DNA from: Austropuccinia psidii
Taxonomy: Eukaryota > Basidiomycota > Pucciniomycetes > Pucciniales > Sphaerophragmiaceae
Assembly: GCA_023105745.1 (NCBI GenBank)
Contig: JALGQZ010000005.1
Coordinates: forward strand, 66,357,019 to 66,421,018
Reading direction: 5' to 3'
Length of the DNA stretch: 64,000 nt
The notes below the pieces were generated by a model. That model had not been told where the DNA came from and ran no database searches. It saw nothing but the letters and a program-made list of their open reading frames with translations. The translations under genes and the position numbers were made by a program. Positions 25,482 through 37,121 of this stretch are shown here, piece by piece; position 1 is the first letter of the stretch, and each line of letters begins with the position of its first letter.

Positions 25482-25618
25482 TCATGCCTGATTCCAATTT
25501 ATAGGATTTTCACCGAGCTTTCCAAAGTTTTCCAAGTCTGTCCTTAGGAATATTTTCCTTAATAAAAAGGTAAATTATTATTTTTATTTTCTTATATATA
25601 TATATATGAATATCTATA

Positions 25619-25660
25619 GGGTGCTGGTAAAAGCACATAAGCCATTATGTGTTTTTACCA
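25619..25660 (+). repeat. MULE left terminal inverted repeat with internal hairpin
   Basis: The terminal sequence includes two 15-bp arms, 25,626-25,640 and 25,645-25,659, complementary at 14 of 15 positions around a 4-base loop (GCCA). The motif GGTAAAARCACRTAA recurs in inverted form at the right end and in the miniature element at 45.2-45.86 kb. Confidence 0.75.
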
Positions 25661-26174
25661 CTTGATAGCCAACACATGCAAGTGACTCATTTTTTTTTGA
25701 AAAAATCCTCAGGAATAGTTTTTATAAATTTCTAAACTTATTTTGGCCATATTTTTCTGTTGTGGAATGTTAAGATCCCCGAATTTGCTCATATTTTTTT
25801 GGCCAAATTTCTCTGAATTGACCAATCTGGAAGAAATGGCCAACTTTCTACAAAAATTAATCAAAAAACTTCCCAAATATGTATTTACTAAATTTTTCCT
25901 TAAAATTAAGGGCTAAATATTTAGATTCACAAGACAGAAGACCATATATTTGGTAATTCTTTTGGTGGAACAAGTGTTGGTGCAAAAAGTTTTTTTTATA
26001 TTCTTTTGATTCATGTTTTTAATATGAATTTTTGTAAGTAAAAGAATGCTATATATTTGTAGAAAGAGACTTAAGGTAGTTGGAATAGAGAAATAAATAT
26101 TACTAAGAAGGGGGATAACTGGGATAGCTTGTTTATACAAAAATACAAATAACAATTTTGATATGAATCAACCT

Positions 26175-27026
26175 CTAAAATAGTGGGGTTTTTTTGAAAG
26201 GGGGAGAAATATTGGAATAATATAAGATTCTATGCTTTTTAAGCTTATCTAACCACCCCAGAGACTGTGGCTGAGCATTAAATTTACAATTAAAAGTAAT
26301 TGGAAGGACAGGGTAAACTTCGGAAATGATGAAATCCAAGGGAGAAAAATGAGAAAAGGTAACTAAAAAACAAATGAAAATGGGTGGATTGTCATTTTTA
26401 GGATAGGAATAGGGAGAAAAGAAGAAGCATTGGACCGTGGAAAGAAAGGAAGAAGCTCTTTGATACTTATTTGCAATCAGAGTCCTCATATCAGGCATGG
26501 ACATTGACTTGGACTTTGGAGCCTGACCAAAATCTTCATACCACTCAATTCTTTCAAAATAAGTGCTTACTGAGGGTAAAAAAGTACTCATGGCTTGATA
26601 ATGGTCTTGATTATTCCAGATTTCTTGAGCCAAGTCACTCCTGACATCAGCCCATTTACCTTGTTTATTGTGAAGGTAATGGGGGACTTCTCTATAGCCA
26701 CAGCTTCCATCACCCTGGAAATGAATGGGCTTGATGGTGTATTTCAAAACGAATTTTGGCAAGTATTGTGAGCCAGGTAACTGACAGGAATGGAAAAAAA
26801 TTATATTAAGAAAATGATACATTTAAGTGAAGCAACTCACAAAGAGATTGGAGAATTCATTGATTGGGTGATAATTGCTTTGGAGATTATCATAGTTTAA
26901 TGCAATTGCATCATACATATTAAAACTGAATTCAGGACTGTGAGACTTTATTTGTGAGGTTCTGCTTCTCTGAGAAAGTATTATGGACCTCCTGAGGGTG
27001 ACTCTTGATTTTCCATATTCATTCAA
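26175..27026 (-). CDS. OTU-like (ovarian tumour-type cysteine protease) gene within the MULE
   Basis: Two exons read well together: 27,026 down to 26,841 and 26,780 down to 26,175. The 60-bp intron (26,840 to 26,781) has a GTGAGT donor and a TGTCAG acceptor, both in phase 0. Soon after the junction comes FQGDGSCGYREVPHYL, matching the OTU catalytic box with Asp and Cys present. It is followed by VRSDLAQEIW and SMPDMRTLIANKYQRA, typical of the OTU-like domains linked to MULE transposases in rusts. OTU enzymes cleave ubiquitin-type linkages. The partner histidine was not located with confidence: it may lie near 26,380, where a second intron is possible because the C-terminus turns hydrophobic and then resumes family-like sequence. 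In relatives the domain can be fused to the transposase, so this may be the 3' part of a broken larger gene. Confidence 0.6.
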
Positions 27027-27236
27027 GTGAGTTTCTTATGGCACTGAAGCTGATCAAGCTATTGATTTTCATAATGAGGACTTTTAATCTATGGAATATT
27101 AAGATGAATCCACTTCCTTAATTTGAGGGGGGGAAATGAAATGTGATCTCAAATTAGTTGTGCTGGTAGCTTTTTATGCAAGTCTTTCTCTTCTCTTGGA
27201 TTGAATTTAAATTATTTCAAACCTTGAGGGATCTCT

Positions 27237-27915
27237 TCTATTTTCATTTTAATTTTAATTTTCATTTTCATTTTTATTTTTATTTTTATTTTTATTTTTA
27301 TTTTTATTTTTATTTTTATTTTTATTTTTATTTTTATTTTTATTTTTATTTTTATTTTTATTTTTATTTTTATTTTTATTTTTATTTTTATTTTTATTTT
27401 TATTTTTATTTTTATTTTTATTTTTATTTTTATTTTTATTTTTATTTTTATTTTTATTTTTATTTTTATTTTTATTTTTATTTTTATTTTTATTTTTATT
27501 TTTATTTTTATTTTTATTTTTATTTTTATTTTTATTTTTATTTTTATTTTTATTTTTATTTTTATTTTTATTTTTATTTTTATTTTTATTTTTATTTTTA
27601 TTTTTATTTTTATTTTTATTTTTATTTTTATTTTTATTTTTATTTTTATTTTTATTTTTATTTTTATTTTTATTTTTATTTTTATTTTTATTTTTATTTT
27701 TATTTTTATTTTTATTTTTATTTTTATTTTTATTTTTATTTTTATTTTTATTTTTATTTTTATTTTTATTTTTAGTTTCAGTTTTATTTTTTTTTTTATT
27801 CTTATTTTTATTTTTATTTTTATTTTTATTTTCATTTCAATTTTAATTTTAATTTTTATTTTCATTTTCAATTTCAATTTTAATTTCATTTTTATTTTTA
27901 TTTTAATTTTTATTA
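27237..27915 (+). repeat. (TTTTTA)n microsatellite with degenerate edges
   Basis: A near-perfect hexamer array of about 84 units spans 27,271-27,774. Imperfect hexamers such as TTTTCA and TTTTAA extend it on both sides. The frames open through it (Phe-Tyr repeats on +, Lys-Ile repeats on -) exist only because a six-base unit keeps all frames uniform. It separates the OTU exons from the transposase remnants and probably expanded after the MULE inserted. Confidence 0.97.
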
Positions 27916-28150
27916 TTAATTTTTTCCTCTTCAAGTCTTCCACAGGTATTTTTGCATTAATGAAGGTCTTCATAATATTCTTGGTCCTTTTAACTCTTGG
28001 AAATCCAATCTAACATTGACTTTCCAGTCAAAAGATCATGTAAATGTGAAAGAATAGGGGTTATTTCTGCTATTGGTCCTTGGAAAAGGTCTCCCCAACA
28101 TCTGCAACCATTTTCTGCCTTCATTATTCCTTGATTTATCTACACTTTGA

Positions 28151-29200
28151 TCATCTACTGTATAGCAATTCTGAGAAGAATATTGAAAAGAAAATTGGTG
28201 AATGTGATAGAAACAGAATGTAAGTATGATAACTGGAGCCTTTGGCTATTGTAAAATTCCTACTGGGTTGTGCACTTTCAAGGTATACCTTCAGAATCAC
28301 TGTACATTTTGGTGCATTTTTGATTGGGGGAATTGTTTTTGAGAATTCCAAAGCCCATCTAAAGTGCCTAGTGAGACACATTTCCCATGTGAGCACAGAT
28401 GGGGGGAGAGAAATTATCAACATGGACACTCAGCTTTTTTGATATGATTTTTATCATTTCAATAAATTCCTTCTTTCAAGCCCTATGAGGGGCTCTAATA
28501 ACCTCAAAGAGAGTACCAGTGTACTTTTGGAGCCAAAGTATAAAAATTTCATCGATAACCTCAAATATTGTGGTGGAACTCACCCTCAGGTGACAATGGG
28601 TGTTGGTCCAGGAATAAATGTAATGATCTTTTAGAAGAAACCAGGTTTTTCAAAATATTTAAAGACTTGAGGATTTTTGATTTTATTTTGAATTTCCTTC
28701 CACTTGTCTTTAAAATATTGTTCATTGAAGGCATACATAACCTGAGAAACAAATCCTAAATTCTTCAATAAGCACCTTAATCTATGTAAAAGTGGAAATT
28801 GAAAGTGAGTTACTCAATTTTGAAGAGATCTAAAATTTCCAAAATTAATCCAAAGGCCAATTTTTTCATGAAATGCAAAGATAAATTTTCATTGATGTGC
28901 CCAATTCATAACATGAATTTTGTGTCTGGCAGGTCTTTCTGAAGATAGTTTTTCAAATACAAATACCCATAAATAAAAATTTCTTCAGGGAGAACAATAT
29001 TTTTATTATTAAGGAATTTCTGTATATATTGATTCAAAGCCCAAGTATAGGAAATTTCAATTGCATCCTTTATCAAGCATAAATATCCAAATAAAGGTCC
29101 TATTTGATGAGCTGAATACAAAAATATGAAAAGTGGCATTTTGTACTTATTGGTTTATGGTTGCAATCCATAAGAATAACATGAAAAAATACTTCAAGGA
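28151..29200 (-). pseudogene. MULE transposase remnants
   Basis: Separate minus-strand pieces resemble parts of a MULE transposase in the right order. At 29,139 down to 28,906 a frame reads MPLFIFLYSAHQIG, then YTWALNQYIQ, then LPDTKFML, which is the MULE DDE core layout ending near the C-x2-H type 'IGHIN' block. At about 28,740-28,580 the reading KDKWKEIQNKIKN...YFEKPGFF matches the post-core region. At 28,429-28,151 a further 92-codon frame continues. Frameshifts and stops separate them. Which core acid residues remain cannot be settled by eye. Confidence 0.55.
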
Positions 29201-29604
29201 GTTTTATGACAAGGGGGTAAGTGAAAGAAATGAGGTAATGTTCTCCTCTGTACCCCTTGAAGACAACCACACAAAAGATTCTTGTTTGATAGGGTCAATA
29301 AGAGAGTCAATGGGCCTTCTGCCTTGCTGTTTTTATTTATTTAGTTTCTTGACTTGGTTGAAAATAGTTTGGGTTATTACAAGCCTCCCAGGCTCCTTCC
29401 AGCTGCATCATTGGGTCTTCATTTGCCCTTTAATGCTAAGTCATTTAGACACCTGAGAAATTTGGGATGTCTCTTGCTCATGAAGCTTTCTGGAAGCAGG
29501 ATGTGCCATGATATTTTCAGTTGCATCATGAATTTGTTCAAGATTCTTGACTTTGACAGTCCAAGTGATGCTCTTGGCATATTCTCCCGAATAAAGTATC
29601 AAAG
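29201..29604 (-). pseudogene. Possible N-terminal part of the MULE transposase gene
   Basis: This stretch lies upstream of the transposase core on the minus strand and left of the nested LTR-X. Short readable pieces suggest former coding, but I could not match them securely to a FAR1-type DNA-binding domain. The + strand frames at 29,133-29,614 overlap this area and look like shadows. Confidence 0.3.
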
Positions 29605-29609
29605 CACAC

Positions 29610-31515
29610 TGTGAGTCTTGAGGTATATTCTAAATACCCAAATAGGCCACAATTATCTTAAAAATAAAACCTGAACTATGCATAACCCATAAGTCATGCA
29701 TATATTCAAAATTCATCATTTTTGATTTCAGAAAAGATGAATAGCTTTTTATTGAGTAAGTAAGTTCATGAATTTAAGGCCAGATTTGGATTATACACAA
29801 AATTTCACCTAGGGTAGCTCCATATATTGAATAAGCTTAAATCAACTCTTTGAGGTGGTAATATGGAAAATATTTCAATACCACATAAAAGATCCATGAA
29901 AAATTTTGTTTTTCTCAATTTCACACCAAAATAATGGGAATGTGAGAAATCCCATGTTACATATACACTAAGAATAAAGTTATGAACTTTTTTGTCACTT
30001 AATATTATGGTATTCTTAAATACACTTTTATTACACCCATAGTGGATATCTCACTTGAAGCCCAAATTTCTATTTTTGGCATAAAACAAGTCAAGGGGGA
30101 CAAAAAGACATCAAGGAGAGCCAGGGTACCCAACTTCTTAGGCCTCTGAGGTGTGGACAGATCCAAAGCTTGGATCCATGGCTGATCTTGGCCCAATTAG
30201 TAAACTAAAACCTTTTGGGAACTTGGTTACCAAGTCAAAACTTCATTATATCATAAGAAAATAGCAAATAAGCTGCTATTTTGACATGCCAAGGAGTTAA
30301 AGAGCAGCTTAGACTCCTGTAACCATTTCAGTTCCTAATGATTTTCCATGGATAAACCCTAAAGGAGTAATTAAAACACTTTTTGGACTATTATCACTTG
30401 ATTTACCTCATAGAAACCAGCCATATAGTGCTATTTGCAATTCTATGTAGAAATGAGGTAAAAACTTCAAAAATTCATTAAAAATATAATTATAAATGAA
30501 TCTTTCTGAAACTTTCAGGACCAATTGAGAACTCTATAATTCATATAGAAATAAAAAAAAATATACTTTTATAAGTAAAATTAAAAGGTTTACCTACACT
30601 CCATTTTTGATGATTCCACATGAAATACTGAATCTTTGAAAATTCACAGAAAATACACTCTGTGATGAAATTTCCAATAAGATTTATAGCTTGGAGAAAT
30701 CAATTATTTCTTTAGAATAAGAGAAGCTTTACAGTTGTTACTCCTTTTATCCTTAAGCATAAATGGGTTGGTAATCATGTAAAAGCTTCAATTAAGCAAT
30801 TATGATAATCTTATGTGACAACAGATGATGCAATCAATAATCCAAAAAAGGTTTATTGTTTTCTCACTCACTTGTTTTTCAGTTTGCTCTATGGTATGCC
30901 TCTGTGAGCTTTTTTTGACTTAAAAGAGGCCTCCTCTTGCTGTTTTTTCCAAATCATCACATTATTCAATTATACCTTTATTACCAACAAGTAAGTATTA
31001 GTTAAACTTTTCTCAAGTGTTTTATTCTTTCAGAATCAATCAGAAAGACGTGAATTCATAGAAATCAACTGTATTGTTTTAATCTTGTTATAAATCAATT
31101 TTGATCCTTCCAATCCACAATTACGTGTCAAATTTCTCTACTAGTATCTTTTCAATAAGCTTTTTGGAGTATTAGTAAGTGTTTTGTTTTAATTCTTAAA
31201 GTTTTTCTCTAGTGATAGTTTTCTTCAAGGGTTATTTTTATAGCTATTCTTATAAAAGATAATTATATATTCAAATAATTTTATTATTTTAATAAAAGAA
31301 AATTTATTATTAAATTCTTCTTGCAATTGATTCTTGTAGACAATTACTGCTTACTGTTATAATCACTAGTAGTGTATAACAAGTAAAAGAAATCATTAAT
31401 TAATTACTTATTTAATTGTGGTTATAATAATTTTTATTCTTATATTTAATAAGAAAAGTCATAGTACTGTTGATTAATAGTAATATTATCAGAAGCTTCA
31501 TAGACACATCTTACA
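29610..31515 (+). mobile_element. Solo LTR-X, copy D, with CACAC target duplication
   Basis: The 1,906-bp unit starts TGTGAG and ends CTTACA, and is flanked on both sides by CACAC (29,605-29,609 and 31,516-31,520). Its start resembles copies B and E (GAGGTAT...AATACCCAAA...CCACAA). Its end resembles copies C and G (AAAGTCATAGTACT...GAAGCTTCATAGA). TG...CA ends plus a 5-bp duplication are what a solo LTR of a Ty3-type element leaves behind. It sits inside the MULE, so it is younger. Confidence 0.85.
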
Positions 31516-31520
31516 CACAC

Positions 31521-32204
31521 TCTCATTTTCCTAAAGTGACTGTTTTGGAGGAGTTTTTGAATTCGGGGTCACAGACCTATCAAAATCTATTTCAATTTGA
31601 TTTTGGGTTATATTGGACGTCAGGGTGGTCATAGTAACCCTTGTGCCCTGGAAAGATTATGAAAATGCTTTAAAGTAAGCTTAAGAGTTTGAAACTAACC
31701 TTCAGGGCAGGTTGGAGAATTGTTTAGGGAAATATTTGAGGAAATATTCAAGAAAAAATGAAAAAAGGGAGAATTTGGGGTTTATGGAATGAGTAAGGAG
31801 CTTTTTAAAACATGAAACACAGGGGATAAAAGATTCAAAAAGTGAAACAAAATGTGTTAAAGCTATGGTTATTTGAAGGAAAGGAAAAAATGGAATTTGG
31901 GTTATTAGTGAAGTAAAAAGATGTTAAAAAGCTTTGGAAGGCAGGTTTTTTGTAGAAAAATGGGGTCTTTGGCACAAAAAATAAAGATAATTGTTTTAGA
32001 AATATTTGTTAATATTTTTAGGGAATGGTATTTTCAAAAAGGAAAGTTTTTTTTGGGTAGGAAATATTTGGGGCTAGTTTTGTGTGTGTTTCTGGGGGGA
32101 AGTGAAAAAATGGGTCAAGGAATTTTTTGGGGGAGTTTTGGTAGGTTTTTGCACAATATCAGTTTATTTTCTTGTTTTTTCGATTGAAAAGGGGCCCAGG
32201 AAAT
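31521..32204 (-). other. MULE internal DNA right of the nested LTR
   Basis: This belongs to the MULE by position. It is G-rich on the + strand around 31,740-32,190 with many GGG and TTTT runs. An 88-codon + frame at 31,921-32,187 is low-complexity and not supported as a gene. Confidence 0.5.
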
Positions 32205-32291
32205 TTCTTATGTGTTTTTAGTAAAACACTATGTGCTTTTACCAAGTTATGGAAGAAACATGTAATGTCTTACGTGTTTTGACCAATTCCC
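32205..32291 (-). repeat. MULE right terminal inverted repeat
   Basis: The last 23 bp (32,269-32,291) pair with the left end at 17 positions. Just inside, at 32,205-32,255, lies another pair of TGTGTTTTTAGTAAAA / TGTGCTTTTACC motifs, so the end contains more than one copy of the terminal motif. Confidence 0.7.
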
Positions 32292-32299
32292 TATTTATA

Positions 32300-33823
32300 T
32301 TGTTTTTTTGATGGTTTTGATATTCTGATAAAAACATTTTCTCTATTTATTAATTAAGCTTTATTTTTTCTAGATTACACATATTATTAGGATACTTATT
32401 TTTTTATTCTCAAAGTAAAACAATTACTCTAAATTTTTTTAAAAAATAATGGTAAAACTTCAAAATATTGCTAGTTGTACCACTACTAGTTTGCTTTAGC
32501 ATTACTTGGATTGATCTTTTTTAGTCCCTTGATTTCTTTTTTATTTTTCAAAATTAAAGCTTAATTTTTGTAGTATGAAAACTTAGATTTCCCCTGGTCA
32601 AGAGAGAATAAAATGAAAGATATTTCAAGAGAAATTTCAAGTTTAGCCTAAAAAGGTAAGTAAGAAATAAGATATATGATCTTATGATCAAAAAAATATA
32701 ATAAAATTCAAGAAGAGAATTAAAAAAATAGAATAAAATATAATCAAATTGAATCAAAAAATGTAAAAGGATTAATATCATAAGGTGATAAGAAAATAAA
32801 TGATAAGTTAGAAACACATCCTCTTCTTTTCTCCTTTTTCTCCTCCTTCTTTTTTTCTTTTTTTGGTCAATGAGGTTTCCTTTTATGACTTATTTGTTAA
32901 TTTTTTAATTTTGGAGGTTTTTTGATCCTCTTGATGGATTTTTAATGAAATAAATGATGATGGGGAAAGACCTTTAGTTTCCCTAAAAAATCTGTAAGAG
33001 TAATCATATTCCAATTGACCTGTCCTTTGAGCTTGAGATTATTCATGAGTGTTCACTTCAACTTATAATGTAAGGGTGTCTTGAGTCTTTTTCATTGATG
33101 GTGAGTTATCCATGGGTGAAGGTATGGAATTCCTATATATTATCAAAATTAAGAAATATTTATTTTACATTAGTTCCTTAAGTCTAAAGCTATCATATAT
33201 ATCTTCAAGATTATTGGTATAGCCTAGCTCTGTCCTCTGAGATTCTCTTTGACTTATCATTCCTTCAAATGGGTCATATACCATTCCAATATTATTTATT
33301 TTCAGGTCTTAATTTAATTCTTCTAATGGGTTATTTAAATTTGTTAAGGAAGATTCTAAATCCATTGATTGTGATCTTTAGTGGTTGCAGTAATATTCTT
33401 TGTAACTGAAGGTTACTTAATCCCATTTTGTGAGAACTTAGAAATATTCACAAAACCCTTGACCCAATATACGGTGGTTCAAACCCTCTTCCAACAGGAA
33501 TTTTAGATAAACCTTCCCAGGTGTGGTTAAAACAACATGTACTCTCTTTATATAATTTTATTTGAGTTTTGATACCTTGTTTTGATGAAAATTTTGTATT
33601 TTTTCCTTTCTTTGATTCCTTCAGCTAGTGTGAGTGGAACTACTTTTAATCCATAATTGTCATTATTGGTATTCTACTTTGACCTAATTTAATATGAATT
33701 ACTGACTTTAGAGGGCTTCCAGCTGAAAATTTAAAGAAGGGGTTATTTTGATTATATCAACTCCTAGTAGATTCAGTATTGGTATCTTCTGTTGATTCAA
33801 TTATATTAAGCTTTTTTATGACT
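32300..33823 (-). pseudogene. Decayed minus-strand coding of unknown family
   Basis: From about 33,640 to 32,900 the minus strand gives readable but broken stretches such as GMVYDPFEGMISQRESQR and GLKVVPLTLAEGIKERKKY, with ordinary amino-acid composition. They are probably retroelement polyprotein (gag- or protease-like), possibly part of the gypsy family whose gag lies at 41-43 kb, but no domain could be named. The stretch 32,300-32,880 shows nothing. Confidence 0.35.
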
Positions 33824-33828
33824 GTGTC

Positions 33829-35530
33829 TGTGAGCCTGAGATGTATTTTCATATACCCAAAAGACCACAAAGAATAAAAATAAGTCATAGCTAGAAATTA
33901 TAAATTTTTTCTCAATATAGAAGCAAAATTCAATATGAATATAAAATTTGTAATGAAAATTTAATAATTTAATAATAAAGTGAAAATTAATTTTTATTAA
34001 AAATATTAAAATTAAAATATTTCTGGAAAAAAAATTTAATTGTAATTATTATAATTAATTTTCCAAGAAATAAACTCATGAAAATTATTTCAGAATTGCA
34101 TTCTTCATAAAAAACCAGGTGGAGTAACCATCAAGTGAAAATTTTGTCACTCAACTCTAAATAAGCTCAAATTGAGTTTTTAGTATTTGATGTATGAAAA
34201 TCTGAAAGTCCTCAAGACCTTGACTTAATTAACACCAAATGGGGGGTTAACCATCAATTTTTTTGTGTTGAAATTGAGGTGTGATGTGTAGCTTGTAATT
34301 TATGTGGAATTGAATATTTTCAATTGAAATTTCAAAATGTGCACATGTATTACATAAGTGGAATTAAACTTACATATGAGGAATCAAGTATTGAAGTTGT
34401 GTACTGTAATTTTTTGATTGGATTACATGTATAAAATCTGATCATAGTAAATGATGTGGAATTAAAGAAAAAATGAATTGGAAAGATTAATTTTCTTGGG
34501 GAAAAGGAATATTTTCTCCAAGGGTGCTAGACTCCCCCAAATTTCTTGCTGAAAGGTGTGGAATGTTGAAACTCACACAAAATTTCATTACTTTTGACCT
34601 GGAATTCTGTCACAGGGTCTGTGAACCAATTGATGATGGGGTTTTGATACCAACAAGGGAAGTTTTAACTGTTTCAAATTGAATAAAACAACCTTTAATT
34701 TGAGACAAAACTAGTAAAAACAGTTTTAACTGGCTTTGAGGTCTCTTTCACACATTATTAAATGTTATGAAGGCTTAAATCCAAGTATTACTATATCAAT
34801 GGCTGGTTCAAGGAGCTAGAATGGCTTAAAATAATGAAAAATGGCTAAAACCAGGGATCAATTATTCCATAATTGGCTTTTCTCATGTCAGTGTGTTTCT
34901 CACTACTGATTAGAGTAAATTTCAATTTTGGAGTAAGATAATTGGTGGCTAGTAAAGAATTTCTTCTTTGCCCCCCTTTTCTCTTCATGTCAGAACCTTT
35001 TCCTTTTAGAATTAGTCTAAAAATTTAAGAAAATCCATATAAGATTCCAAAAACCATCTTTAAGTAATTTTCAACCTCTTAGCCACATGCAAAATCATTA
35101 TAATCATTTTTACCCTTGAATAACCCCAAAAGTGAATTAAAGAATATTTCATCACTGTCAGCTTTGTAACTTTGTTTCCTAATTCACTCTGATCACTTTT
35201 GGATGTGTTTTCTCTTTAAAAATCTTCTTGGAGACTCTGTTCTCATAATGATTTCCTGAATTTCCCTTCTCAATCAATTCCAATTGAAATATTGTTTGTA
35301 ACCATGAATACCTCTTGTAGAGTATTTTTGGATAAATTTTCATTGTTGGCCAAAAAATAAATATTTATTATACAATTTTTTTCATACCAAAAATGTTGAA
35401 AAAATATTCTGGAGTGCTCCTTTTATAACTCTTAATATTTCCTGTTTTCAATTAAATCTTTCCTCATAAAGATTTTGAGGACAGGAAAAGTATTTGATAT
35501 TTAATCAAAGCTTCATATACAAACCTTAAA
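33829..35530 (+). mobile_element. Solo LTR-X, copy B, with GTGTC target duplication
   Basis: A 1,702-bp unit starts TGTGAGCC and is flanked on both sides by GTGTC (33,824-33,828 and 35,531-35,535). The terminal CA has decayed to AA (CTTAAA). The start (GTATTTTCATATACCCAAAAGACC) is nearly identical to the inverted copy E at 46,282. The last 550 bp match copy A at the window start. Regions around 33,900-34,080 are extremely AT-rich. Confidence 0.88.
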
Positions 35531-35929
35531 GTGTCTATATTGCTATATATCTTGTTCTTAATTGATAATTTTTCTGATTACATGTCTTCTAATAGTGATG
35601 TATTTATTATCTTTACAGCTATACTGATATCATTATGGTGGCCTTTAATTTAGGTCTTATTATTTCATTCTGTCCTTATTTATACTTTTAATGACCATAT
35701 TCAACAATGATGTCTTTACTTTTGAGCTCAGAAACCTTATTTTTAAGCATCTCAAAAAACATCTTTGTAATATTAATTAGAGCTCTAGTCTTTACTCTCA
35801 ACAAATCCATTTGTGAGATACTATGATTTGGGTTTTAGAATATAGGTTCTACAATGGGCTCGCAGACTTCAGAAAAATAATTTTGTTTATTTTTGAAATA
35901 GGTAATATTGTAATTAGCTGTATTTCAGA

Positions 35930-36730
35930 AAATATTGACTAGCTGTTTTGGACTTAAGGCTTTTTTGTGTACTTGTTCCACAGTATTTGAGGTGCAATAT
36001 TACATATTAGAGGTATAAGTTCTATGAGATATTTTCTAGATAAAAGCTTTATATTTATTTCTTTTTCTAGATTTAAATTACTCACCAAGTATTTCAATAT
36101 TGGGTTTATTGATAAGTATTTCTGGACCAGAGCTTATTTTGAGTTAAATTTGTTTTGTTATTGAATTATATCAAGGTATCTCCTTAATTATGAAATCTTT
36201 GTTTTTCCATGTTTCTAGTTGAAAAAATTCCATAATTCCATTGATTTTGGTGGTTGAGAATGCCATACTTTGGTTTCTGATGATAATATTGGTATGAATA
36301 ATCTTCTTCCATCTAGTTCTATGTAGCTTAATATTTCACCTTGCATTTGTGATTGTTTGAGTCTGGTGCCATTATCAGCAAGGAATGGTATACCAATTAC
36401 TCTATGCACTGCACCTCTTGCTAAAAAGAAAAGAATTTTCTATTTTTTCACCACATGGAAAAATCAGAAAAGTATTTCAAGATAAGCCAACTATTTCTGT
36501 GCTGTTCCATCCAAATCCTTTTTAACCTCATGTTGAGTGTTCCTATTGGTAATCCTCCTTTAATTGACTAAAGCTATGTTATTATGCTTAATTCAGCTTG
36601 AGTATCAACCAATGCTTTGATTTTATGACCTTTTTTCCCCAACTGATACTTCCATAGTTCCCAGAGGACATCAATAATATAATTTATCTTTCATTATAAG
36701 CTATTTCGCTATATATTGATCCTGATCTCA
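35930..36730 (-). pseudogene. Protease and pre-RT linker of gypsy family C
   Basis: The minus strand gives KIKALVDTQAELSIIT, a retropepsin-type active site in which the expected DTG or DGG reads DTQ. It is followed by a flap-like NSTEIVGLS region and, at 36,409-36,215, a 64-codon frame with RVIGIPFLADNGTRLKQSQM and ELDGRRLFIPI. Further down, about 36,090-36,050 reads KSRKRNKYKAF, a linker motif I remember from this family. The Gly-to-Gln change and the stops mean no active protease. Confidence 0.6.
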
Positions 36731-36788
36731 AGGGTTTATTGAACTCAGTGACATGAGATATTTTTAATCCTTTTCAGAAATATTAATT

Positions 36789-36805
36789 AGTGGGGTTCAA
36801 TCCCA
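36789..36805 (+). repeat. Harbinger left TIR
   Basis: 17 bp matching the inverted right end with two mismatches. The flanking ATT is the target duplication. Confidence 0.85.
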
Positions 36806-36881
36806 TGGATTTTTCAGTTCATTGCGATTTAAAACCTGGCTCACGACTAATGTGTTTATCCATTAAATTTATGTTCATGAT

Positions 36882-36930
36882 CCAGCTCATGAACCATGTT
36901 TTCTGGTGGCTCATGACTGGCTCATGACCT
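36882..36930 (+). promoter_or_regulatory. Subterminal TGGCTCATGAC repeats of Harbinger
   Basis: TGGCTCATGAC occurs twice in direct succession at about 36,906-36,928. The related CAGCTCATGAAC lies just upstream. At the other end CATGAGCTGG and CTGGCTCATG occur at about 40,640-40,667. Paired subterminal motifs are where Harbinger DNA-binding proteins are expected to bind. The binding role is inference. Confidence 0.5.
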
Positions 36931-37121
36931 ATACAACAATCGCTTAGACTCTCTTTTTGGATTTTCAGATTGTTTTTTAATTTAAATTTGTAAATCTCAC
37001 GTTTTCCCAAGGGAATTATTTCTCTATCAAAGACTTATGCTACGCAATGAATCCACTTTATCCCCTAGTGAGAACTCAACGATTTATACTTATAAATCCA
37101 AATATATATCATTTGAGTTAG

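Larger units (their letters stand above)
25619..32291 (-). mobile_element. MULE (Mutator-like) DNA transposon with TIRs and 8-bp TSD
   Basis: The left end GGGTGCTGGTAAAAGC... and the reverse complement of the right end GGGAATTGGTCAAAAC... match at 17 of the first 23 bases. The flanking 8 bp are TATCTATA (25,611-25,618) and TATTTATA (32,292-32,299), a 7/8 target duplication of the size usual for Mutator-like elements. Inside, on the minus strand, are remnants resembling a MULE transposase (about 28,150-29,200) and a spliced OTU-like gene (26,175-27,026). A solo LTR-X is nested at 29,610-31,515, so the original element was about 4.8 kb. The transposase is broken, so this copy cannot move itself. 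Confidence 0.75.

Noticed and set aside
27176..27973. Frames of 199 (+) and 253 (-) codons
   Set aside because: Both are translations of the TTTTTA hexamer array (Phe-Tyr and Lys-Ile repeats) and have no independent support.
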